Assembly (NCBI GenBank): GCA_047517485.1
Contig: JAKZSU010000228.1
Span: 1-20,349 of the forward strand
Direction: 5' to 3'
DNA: 20,349 nucleotides
Origin: JAKZSU01 sp047517485
GTDB taxonomy: Bacteria > Pseudomonadota > Alphaproteobacteria > UBA7887
Made by a program: the position numbers and the translations under genes. The notes under the pieces are model-generated. The model was given only the letters and a program-made list of their open reading frames with translations, did no database searches and had not been told where the DNA came from. Numbering within the stretch: the stretch's first letter is position 1; the number at the start of each line of letters is the position of its first letter. Positions 15,179-20,349 of this stretch are shown piece by piece.

Positions 15179-16327
15179 TCAGTCCGCCGCCAGCGCCTGG
15201 CTCACCGCGGTCTCGAAATGCGCCAGCGACGGCTCGTTGCGGCCATAGGTGACGTGGTCCTGGGCGCCCGAGGCGAAGCCGAACTGGATGGTCTCGCCGG
15301 TGGGGAAGTCCTCGGTCTCGACAACCCGGAGCAACAGGTCGAGATTGCGTTGCCAATGCCCTTGGGCGCTGTCGCTGACCGCCGGCTCGGGGACGTAAAA
15401 ATCGAGATACATGACGCATTCATCGACTTTGTCGTTGGCGGGATAGATGCGCCAGATCTCGACATGATCGGCCTGGATCACCAGCGCGGTATTGGGGAAC
15501 AGGATATAGATGATCGCGGTGTGCGCGACGAAATCCCACTCGGCCTCGGGCTGGTCGCGCAACTCGACGATAGTGCGGCGCAGAAACGCCTCGCGCAGGT
15601 TGGCGCCGAAAGGCTCGAACAGATAGACGTTGGGGAAGAAGATCGGCGCCACGGTATCGGTATGGAGAACGCCGAAATGATAGGGCTCGAGGAAAGTGTC
15701 CATGGCGATTTTCCAGTTCATCTTTCGCCGTATCACCCGGGTCTCATAGTGATGGTAGCTCGCCAGGTCGAAGGCACCGATTTCCGCACCCATCCCGGCC
15801 AGCTTGTCGTCGATGTCGAAGGCGCCGTTCGGCGTCCCCTGGACCCAGACCAGACCGTATTTCTCGACTGCCGGCAATTCGACCAGACCGTGCTCGGCGG
15901 GATCTAGGTCGTCGAAGCTGGCGCGGTCGGGAATGCCAACCAGACGGCCGTCGGTATCGTACGACCAGGCATGATAGGGGCAGACGAAGTTGCGCTTGAT
16001 GCGGCCGCAGCCCTTGGCGACCTTGGCGCCGCGATGGCGGCACACGTTGAGGAAGGCGCGCACCGCGCCGTCGCGGCCGCGCACCGCGAGCACCGGCACG
16101 CCGGAAAAATCGTCGGTCACATAGTCGCCGGGCTCGCGCAGTTGGCACGACGCGCCGATCACCAACGGATGGCCGCGGAACAGCAACGCCTGCTCCCGGC
16201 GCAGGCGGTCGGGATCGATATAGTTGGCGACCGGATTGTGGACCACGGTGTCGGCAAGACAATTGGTCTTGGTGTCGAGAAGGTGCAGGGCCTGGCGCGC
16301 CAGTTTGACTTGGGTTTCGTGCTGCAT
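15179..16327 (-). CDS. Rieske-type ring-hydroxylating oxygenase, catalytic (alpha) subunit
   Basis: The 382-residue oxygenase component has a Rieske [2Fe-2S] domain with C96-x-H98 (CRHRGA) and C116-x2-H119 (CPYHAW). The catalytic domain has the mononuclear iron site D210 … E214 … H217 … H222 (MDTFLEPYHFGVLH) and a late ETEDF that probably supplies the third ligand. Length and layout fit the phenylpropionate dioxygenase/carnitine monooxygenase-like group. No beta subunit, reductase or ferredoxin gene is adjacent, so electrons must come from elsewhere. ATG 16327 is chosen for its TAAGGA ribosome-binding site and family-like start; the open frame upstream is only the MITE-like element. That element ends 8 bp before the ATG, so it forms the entire leader. 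First gene of the operon with Usp and permease. Confidence 0.92.
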   Translation of the reverse strand: MQHETQVKLARQALHLLDTKTNCLADTVVHNPVANYIDPDRLRREQALLFRGHPLVIGASCQLREPGDYVTDDFSGVPVLAVRGRDGAVRAFLNVCRHRGAKVAKGCGRIKRNFVCPYHAWSYDTDGRLVGIPDRASFDDLDPAEHGLVELPAVEKYGLVWVQGTPNGAFDIDDKLAGMGAEIGAFDLASYHHYETRVIRRKMNWKIAMDTFLEPYHFGVLHTDTVAPIFFPNVYLFEPFGANLREAFLRRTIVELRDQPEAEWDFVAHTAIIYILFPNTALVIQADHVEIWRIYPANDKVDECVMYLDFYVPEPAVSDSAQGHWQRNLDLLLRVVETEDFPTGETIQFGFASGAQDHVTYGRNEPSLAHFETAVSQALAAD

Positions 16328-16335
16328 GGCTATCC

Positions 16336-16368
16336 TTAGAGCCTTTCCGGGCTTAATTGAAGCAGTTT
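16336..16368 (+). repeat. Left terminal inverted repeat of the MITE-like element
   Basis: It begins TTAGAGCCTTTCCGGGCTTA and ends AGCAGTTT. It mirrors 16570-16602 with three mismatches. Its outer end is 8 bp from the Rieske oxygenase start codon and contributes the first bases of the TAAGGA ribosome-binding site on the minus strand. Confidence 0.85.
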
Positions 16369-16569
16369 GATGGGCCAAATTGGCTTTTCGAGTCGGCGCG
16401 ACGCGACGAGCGATGCGGCGCATCGGCCGAGCGTCGCAACGCACACGAAAATCCAATTTGGCCCACCGAAGGCCGCTCTCCCGCGGCCCCTGGCGTCGTT
16501 GCGCGGCTTGCCCGATGGACCACATCGCGCCGCACCGCGCGCCTAGCCAGGGGCTCCGGGAGAGCGGTC

Positions 16570-16602
16570 AAACCGCTTCAATTAAGCCTGGAAAGACTCT
16601 AA
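16570..16602 (-). repeat. Right terminal inverted repeat of the MITE-like element
   Basis: On the minus strand it begins TTAGAGTCTTTCCAGGCTTA, pairing with the left repeat. It supplies the TAG stop codon of gmd (16599-16601). Confidence 0.85.
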
Positions 16603-17669
16603 TGCGCCGAGGCTCGGCTGCCGCCGGGTTTTCCGGCGGCCAGCGCTTCGCGGTCGGCGGCGACCATTTCGCGGACCAGTTCCTGGAAACTGATGCGCGG
16701 CCGCCATCCTAACACGCGCTTGGCCTTCGAGGCGTCGCCGAGCAGGTAGTCGACTTCGGTGGGGCGGAAATACCGCTGATCTATGCACACCCTTTGAGTG
16801 CCGTTTGCGTCGAGACCCACTTCGTCGAGGCCGGCGCCTTGCCAGGTGATAGCGATCCCGACTTCGCTGAAGGCACAGTCGACGAACTCGCGCACCGAAT
16901 GGGCCTCGCCGGTGGCCAGCACATAATCATCGGGCCGATCTTGCTGGAGGACGCGCCACATGCCGTCGACATAATCGCGGGCGTGGCCCCAGTCGCGCTT
17001 GGCCTCGAGATTGCCGAGGTAGAGCGTGTCCTGGGTGCCGGCGGCGATCGCCACCACCGCCTGGGTAATCTTTCGCGTAACAAAGGTTTCGCCGCGCACC
17101 GGGCTTTCATGGTTGAACAGAATACCGTTCGACGCGTGCAGGCCATAGGCCTCGCGATAATTGACGGTGATCCAGTAGGCGTAGAGTTTCGCCGCCGCGT
17201 AGGGGCTGCGCGGCTGAAACGGCGTGGTCTCGTTCTGCGGCGGCGCGGCGTTGCCGTACAGCTCGGATGTCGAGGCCTGATAGAAACGCGCGCTGTCGCC
17301 GAGACCGAGAATGCGGATCGCCTCGAGCAGGCGCAGGGTGCCGAGCGCGTCGGCGTTGGCGGTATATTCCGGGGTCTCGAAACTCACCTGGACGTGGCTT
17401 TGCGCGGCGAGATTATAAATTTCGTCGGGCTTCACTTCCTGCAGAATGCGAATGAGATTGGTGGCATCGGTCATGTCGCCGTAATGCAGGGTAAAACGCA
17501 CGTCGCTCTCGTGCGGATCGACGTAGAGATGATCGACGCGCTCGGTATTGAATGATGACGAACGGCGCTTGATGCCGTGGACGGTATACGCCTTGGCGAG
17601 CAGATATTCGGCGAGCAAGGCGCCGTCCTGACCGGTGACGCCGGTGATCAGCGCGGTCTTGGCGGTCAT
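16599..17669 (-). CDS. gmd: GDP-mannose 4,6-dehydratase
   Basis: The 356-residue short-chain dehydrogenase-type enzyme makes GDP-4-keto-6-deoxy-D-mannose from GDP-mannose, the first step to GDP-fucose, GDP-rhamnose or GDP-perosamine for surface polysaccharides. It has the NADP motif ITGVTGQDG (residues 8-16), the RRSSSFNTERVDH segment typical of GMD, catalytic T134 and E136 (ASTSELYG), Y157 and K161 (SPYAAAKLYAYW), and ESPVRGETFVTRKIT. Length and residue positions agree with characterised GMDs. The ATG at 17669 overlaps the bioB TGA (ATGA), so it is translationally coupled to an unrelated vitamin gene. The last residues (GKPGGSRASAH) look non-conserved, and the TAG stop is provided by the end of the MITE-like element. 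No partner reductase (fcl, rmd) or per gene is in the window. Confidence 0.96.
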   Translation of the reverse strand: MTAKTALITGVTGQDGALLAEYLLAKAYTVHGIKRRSSSFNTERVDHLYVDPHESDVRFTLHYGDMTDATNLIRILQEVKPDEIYNLAAQSHVQVSFETPEYTANADALGTLRLLEAIRILGLGDSARFYQASTSELYGNAAPPQNETTPFQPRSPYAAAKLYAYWITVNYREAYGLHASNGILFNHESPVRGETFVTRKITQAVVAIAAGTQDTLYLGNLEAKRDWGHARDYVDGMWRVLQQDRPDDYVLATGEAHSVREFVDCAFSEVGIAITWQGAGLDEVGLDANGTQRVCIDQRYFRPTEVDYLLGDASKAKRVLGWRPRISFQELVREMVAADREALAAGKPGGSRASAH

Positions 17670-18679
17670 GTGTCGGCGAGGCTGCCGGTTGTCGGCGCGA
17701 TGCCGAGACGATCGAACAGCCGCATGTCGTGGCGGGTCTCCGGGTTCGGCGTGGTCAGCAGCTTGTCGCCGTGGAACATCGAGTTGGCGCCGGCGAGGAA
17801 GCACAGCGCCTGGACCGCGTCGTCCATTTGCTCGCGCCCGGCCGAGAGACGCACCACCGAGGCCGGCATGGCGATGCGGGCGACGGCGATGGTGCGGACG
17901 AATTCGAAGGGATCGAGATCGGCGGTCTCGGCGAGCGGCGTGCCGGCGACCCGCACCAGCATGTTGATCGGCACGCTTTCGGGATGCTCGGGCAAGGTCG
18001 CCAAGGTTTGGATAAGCCCGATCCGCTCGGCGCGATCCTCGCCCATGCCGACGATGCCGCCGCAACAGACCTTGATGCCGGCGTCGCGAACATGGCTCAG
18101 CGTATCGAGGCGTTCCTGATAGGTACGGGTAGTGATGATGTCGCCGTACATCTCGGGCGCGGTGTCGAGATTGTGGTTGTAATAATCGAGCCCGGCGGCG
18201 CCGAGGCGTTGCGATTGTTTGTCGGTGAGCATCCCCAAGGTGACGCAGGTCTCGAGCCCAAGGGCTTGGACGCCTTGCACCATCTCGCAGACCCGGTCGA
18301 GATCACGGTCCTTCGGGCTGCGCCACGCGGCGCCCATGCAGAACCGGCTGGCGCCGGCGGCCTTGGCGCGTGCGGCGTCGGCGATCACCGCCTCGACGGC
18401 CATCAGTTTTTCCGCCTCGACCCCGGTGTCATATTGGGCGCTCTGCGGGCAATAGGCGCAGTCCTCGGGACAGCCGCCGGTCTTGATGCTGAGCAAGGTC
18501 GAGATCTGTACCCGATTGGCATCGAAGTGGCGCCGGTGAATCGTCTGCGCCTCGAACAGGAGATCGTTGAACGGCAGGGCGAACAGCGCGGCGATCTCCG
18601 ACCGTGTCCAATCGTGCCGCACGTCGCTGGCGATCGCGCCGTGTGCTTCGCCGAGTTCGTGATTGATCGCCGCGTCCAT
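17666..18679 (-). CDS. bioB: Biotin synthase
   Basis: The 337-residue radical-SAM enzyme inserts sulfur into dethiobiotin. The [4Fe-4S] cluster cysteines are C70, C74 and C77 (GGCPEDCAYCPQSAQYDTGV). The rest of the family pattern is intact: ASRFCMGAAWRSPKDRD, YYNHNLDTAPE, KVCCGGIVGMGE, VPINMLVRVAGTPL, RLSAGRE and FLAGANSMFHGDKLLTT. The ATG at 18679 is preceded by AAGGGTGA at a suitable distance; a GTG at 18691 would be too close to that site. No other bio genes are in the window. It is the first gene of a two-gene unit with gmd. No BirA or BioR operator was identified with confidence in its leader. Confidence 0.97.
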   Translation of the reverse strand: MDAAINHELGEAHGAIASDVRHDWTRSEIAALFALPFNDLLFEAQTIHRRHFDANRVQISTLLSIKTGGCPEDCAYCPQSAQYDTGVEAEKLMAVEAVIADAARAKAAGASRFCMGAAWRSPKDRDLDRVCEMVQGVQALGLETCVTLGMLTDKQSQRLGAAGLDYYNHNLDTAPEMYGDIITTRTYQERLDTLSHVRDAGIKVCCGGIVGMGEDRAERIGLIQTLATLPEHPESVPINMLVRVAGTPLAETADLDPFEFVRTIAVARIAMPASVVRLSAGREQMDDAVQALCFLAGANSMFHGDKLLTTPNPETRHDMRLFDRLGIAPTTGSLADT

Positions 18680-18718
18680 GCTCAGATTCACCCTTCTGGA
18701 AGTACCATGCGCCGGGCC

Positions 18719-18788
18719 GGCGACGGAAAGCGGAGTATCGCCAGTGAGGCTCGTGGGCGCAAGCCCAGTGGGAAGGGCCGACTTCACT
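18719..18788 (+). other. Possible structured RNA or leader element between bioB and the TA module
   Basis: Three short hairpins follow each other on the plus strand: GGCGA/TCGCC (18719-18723 with 18738-18742), TGGGC-GCAA-GCCCA with a GNRA tetraloop (18754-18767), and AGTG-gg-AAG/CTT-CACT (18767-18788). The GNRA loop exists only on the plus strand, which points toward the toxin-antitoxin side, although the region is also the bioB leader on the other strand. No known RNA family was recognised. Short helices like these can occur by chance in GC-rich DNA. Confidence 0.25.
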
Positions 18789-18806
18789 AGTCCTGCGATG
18801 TATTGG

Positions 18807-18837
18807 TGGTTGAACCATCGGCAAAAAACCATATTCT
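18807..18837 (+). promoter_or_regulatory. Candidate promoter and operator of the MerR-DUF433/DUF5615 module
   Basis: TTGAAC (18810-18815) and TATTCT (18832-18837) with a 16-bp spacer form a plausible sigma-70 promoter about 30 bp before the antitoxin start. A palindrome TGGTT-G-AACCA (18807-18817) overlaps the -35 hexamer and would suit autoregulation by the MerR-like domain of the antitoxin. Both elements are judged from sequence only. Confidence 0.4.
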
Positions 18838-18868
18838 CGAAGTTACGCCGCACACAGGAAGTCCCGAT

Positions 18869-19516
18869 ATGGCCACGGAAACTATCCTTCGCGCCTTTAG
18901 CGCCGACCACGTCGTAAAACTGACGGGGCTTTCCGAGAGACAGCTCAGGTATTGGGATAAAACAGATTTCTTTTCGCCGGAGTATGCCCACGAGAATCGG
19001 CGCTCCCCATTCAGTCGCGTGTACTCATTTCGCGATCTGGTGGGCCTTCGCACGCTCAGCTTGCTTCGAAAAGAACACAACGTTCCTTTGAGACGATTGC
19101 GGACCGCCGCTGAAAAATTGAGCGATTTGTCGGATAGCGTTTGGGCTGAGCTCGTCATTTACGTCTTCAATAGGGACGTCTATTTCAAGGAGCCTGAGAC
19201 AGGCAAGATCCGAGGTGCGAATAGTAGCCAGTATGTCGTTGATCTTCCGCTGAAGAGTGTCATCGAGGATATGGAGGGGCGGGTTGAGCAGCTTCGTGCA
19301 AGGCCAAAGAAATCCTGCGGACAAATCACACGCAACCGAAACGTTATGCGCAATTCCTGGGTTGTCGAAGGCACTCGCGTGCCGACTGCCGCGATCAGGC
19401 AATTTTCGGAAGCCGGTTACACTGCGAAACAAATAATTCGCGAGTATCCGATGTTGACCACGGCAGATATTAAAGCCGCTCTCTTGCATGAGCAGGAGAT
19501 AGTAAACGCTGCATAA
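18869..19516 (+). CDS. Antitoxin-type protein: MerR-like helix-turn-helix fused to DUF433
   Basis: The 215-residue protein has an N-terminal MerR-type winged helix (about residues 10-80, with VVKLTGLSERQLRYWDKTDF and YSFRDLVGLRTLSLL). A middle segment of unclear fold follows, then a C-terminal DUF433 domain (about 153-210) with the typical VVEGTRVP, GYTAKQIIREYPMLTTADIKAAL pattern. DUF433 proteins are usual partners of DUF5615 PIN-like toxins, and such a gene lies 22 bp downstream. ATG 18869 is chosen for its AGGAAG ribosome-binding site and because it directly precedes the helix-turn-helix; the frame is open upstream without good signals. Codon choice and base composition are clearly more AT-rich than in flanking genes, suggesting horizontal acquisition. 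It probably neutralises the toxin and represses its own promoter, both inferred from the family. Confidence 0.85.
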   Translation: MATETILRAFSADHVVKLTGLSERQLRYWDKTDFFSPEYAHENRRSPFSRVYSFRDLVGLRTLSLLRKEHNVPLRRLRTAAEKLSDLSDSVWAELVIYVFNRDVYFKEPETGKIRGANSSQYVVDLPLKSVIEDMEGRVEQLRARPKKSCGQITRNRNVMRNSWVVEGTRVPTAAIRQFSEAGYTAKQIIREYPMLTTADIKAALLHEQEIVNAA

Positions 19517-19538
19517 TAGGCTATAATTTCAACTTATC

Positions 19539-19922
19539 ATGCGACTTTTATTCGATCACAACATGCCAGTATCGGCCGCCGATGCGTTCAGAGAGAATGG
19601 GCACGAAGTGATATTTTTGAAAGACGTTTTACCGCCTGACTCAAAAGATCCAATTGTAGCTGCGACAGCGGAAATTAACGAAGCGGTATTGGTTACCTTC
19701 GATCGCGATTTTAAGAAAATGGCTTCCCGGATATCTCGTGGCCAGGCGCGGCGATTTAGAAATCTGAGCAAAATTGCGATGGAGTGCAAAGTGCCTCAAG
19801 CCGGCTTGCGGCTTCAGAAAGCTATGTCATTTATTGAGTTTGAATTCGAAACTGCGGAAACGCTTGGAGACAAGCGAATGCATCTGTCGATTGGCGATGC
19901 CGTCTTACGTTCGCACCGATAG
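19539..19922 (+). CDS. DUF5615 PIN-like toxin-type protein
   Basis: The 127-residue protein matches the DUF5615 PIN-like fold: LLFDHNMP at the N-terminus (acidic D6), NGHEVIFLKD, then DSKDPIVAATAEINEAVLVTFDRDF with D37, D55 and D57 as candidate metal-binding residues. PIN-like toxins are usually RNases; activity for this subgroup is less well established. The ATG has no ribosome-binding site, and a TATAAT hexamer lies 12 bp upstream (19522-19527), so it could be translated by coupling or from a near-leaderless transcript. It is AT-rich like its partner. The C-terminal part beyond residue 75 (basic, then helical) is longer than the minimal domain. Confidence 0.82.
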   Translation: MRLLFDHNMPVSAADAFRENGHEVIFLKDVLPPDSKDPIVAATAEINEAVLVTFDRDFKKMASRISRGQARRFRNLSKIAMECKVPQAGLRLQKAMSFIEFEFETAETLGDKRMHLSIGDAVLRSHR

Positions 19923-19980
19923 GCGCGAAAATATTAACGACCGCCATTTTGAAGTGCGTACGAACCAACCCGCTGGGAGA

Positions 19981-20349
19981 TTAGCGCTTCGACAGGCCCA
20001 TCGCGCGGGCGGCGAGTTCGGCTGCCGCGGCATCGATTGGCGCGGACCAGTCGCCGCGTTTATTTTGGCGGAATAGCTTCATATCCGGGTACCACAGCGC
20101 GGTGTCGCCCGCCGCCTGCCAGCGCCAATCGGGGACCGAGGCGAGCAGGAGCAGGGTCGGTACGCCGAGCGCGCCGGCCATGTGGGCGGTGGTGTTCGAC
20201 GTGGTGACCATGACCTGCGCCCCAAGGCCCCCGCATTCATAAGGAGAGTCCTGTTTCTGCATAGCGCATTGTTGATGGGTTGGCACGCGCGCCGTGCGTG
20301 GAGCCCTCAAGTCGCTCAAGCGCGCGGCGCGCATTTGCGGGCGTGTCTC
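19981..20349 (-). CDS. C-terminal part of a glycosyltransferase-9/TPR-type protein, probably broken
   Basis: The last about 80 codons resemble the C-terminus of heptosyltransferase-like (GT9) domains found at the end of TPR proteins: VTTSNTTAHMAGALGVPTLL, PDWRWQ, ALWYPDMKLFRQ and GDWSAPIDAAAAEL. These correspond to the nucleotide-sugar site and the usual 'DWRW…sPWYP..rLFRQ' tail. Going upstream past about 20226 the frame stays open to the window edge, but the residues (RAPRTARVPTHQQCAMQKQD…) no longer resemble the family, and base patterns change. The gene therefore appears cut at about 20225-20240 by a rearrangement or insertion, or is frameshifted. In another minus-strand frame a 36-codon stretch ends at TGA 20237-20239 and could be the end of a different gene; I do not recognise it. 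Confidence 0.55.
   Translation of the reverse strand, partial: ETRPQMRAARLSDLRAPRTARVPTHQQCAMQKQDSPYECGGLGAQVMVTTSNTTAHMAGALGVPTLLLLASVPDWRWQAAGDTALWYPDMKLFRQNKRGDWSAPIDAAAAELAARAMGLSKR

Larger units (their letters stand above)
16336..16602. mobile_element. MITE-like non-coding element with 33-bp terminal inverted repeats
   Basis: The 267-bp element is bounded by terminal inverted repeats at 16336-16368 and 16570-16602 that match in 30 of 33 positions. Inside are two long hairpins side by side. Hairpin A has arms 16371-16390 and 16446-16465 (19 of 20) with further nested pairing, including CGATGC-GGC-GCATCG. Hairpin B has arms 16473-16494 and 16546-16567 (20 of 22). TA lies just inside both outer ends (16337-16338 and 16600-16601), which fits an IS630/Tc1-type insertion in which TA is the target duplication. 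No plausible gene is inside. The element fills the space between gmd, whose TAG stop lies in the right repeat, and the Rieske gene, whose ribosome-binding site abuts the left repeat. Which transposase family mobilised it is inference. Confidence 0.85.

Noticed and set aside
16328..16525. N-terminal extension of the Rieske oxygenase into the upstream repeat
   Set aside because: The frame happens to be open, but the added residues derive from the inverted-repeat element and the ATG at 16327 has its own ribosome-binding site and a family-like start.
18680..18800. Possible cobalamin-type riboswitch (GCCAGTG … GTGGGAAGGGCC resembles parts of its 3' half)
   Set aside because: The order and spacing of the conserved boxes do not fit, the first box is missing, and neither bioB nor a toxin-antitoxin operon is an expected target.
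1..20349. CRISPR array, tRNA or rRNA genes
   Set aside because: No regularly spaced repeats, cloverleaf-like sequence with CCA end or rRNA-like conserved stretch was seen in any intergenic region.

Overview
The window looks like chromosomal DNA of a GC-rich proteobacterium, most likely an alphaproteobacterium (Rhodospirillales or Rhizobiales type). The grounds are dense GC-rich coding with strong third-position GC bias, a Tat-exported isoquinoline 1-oxidoreductase-type molybdenum enzyme, an IS630-type transposase start, and catabolic genes (amidase, RraA-like, TfdA/TauD, Rieske oxygenase, sugar-acid dehydratase) typical of those orders. The taxonomy is inference. No tRNA, rRNA or CRISPR array was seen.

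Layout. 1-135: start of an IS630-family transposase running off the left edge, abutting a streptogramin-lyase-like beta-propeller gene (134-982, +) that has lost its 5' end and carries an in-frame TAA. 986-2544 (-): an AraC-type regulator overlapping a class II cytochrome c. 2888-5810 (+): a two-gene molybdenum hydroxylase (2Fe-2S subunit plus Tat-exported large subunit), divergent from the AraC gene across a 343-bp region with two clean inverted repeats. 5914-7314 (+): an amidase-signature hydrolase, followed by a terminator held between two copies of a palindromic repeat. 7661-9516 (+): an SLC13-type permease with internal TrkA-C domains, split by a one-base frameshift.

9517-11615 (-): a probable operon rraA-like > SpoIIAA/STAS-like > TauD/TfdA dioxygenase. 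It is divergent, across 58 bp, from an enolase-superfamily dehydratase (11674-12813, +) whose active-site residues keep the spacing of D-galactonate dehydratase. 12948-16327 (-): a tight operon of Rieske oxygenase > universal stress protein > ArsB/NhaD-like permease. 16336-16602: a 267-bp non-coding element with 33-bp terminal inverted repeats and two long internal hairpins, filling the gap between gmd and the Rieske gene. 16599-18679 (-): bioB and gmd coupled by an ATGA overlap.

18869-19922 (+): an AT-richer two-gene module, MerR-HTH/DUF433 antitoxin plus DUF5615 PIN-like toxin, probably acquired horizontally. 19981-20349 (-): the C-terminal end of a heptosyltransferase-like (GT9/TPR-type) protein with unrecognisable sequence upstream.

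The region reads as a patchwork of small catabolic and transport operons scarred by mobile DNA: an IS630 insertion, a MITE-like element, a probable toxin-antitoxin island and a truncated gene at the right edge. The points most worth following are the MITE-like element that now forms the whole leader of the Rieske operon, the Rieske-Usp-permease operon, and the RraA/STAS/TfdA operon facing a sugar-acid dehydratase. All are functionally undefined from sequence alone.
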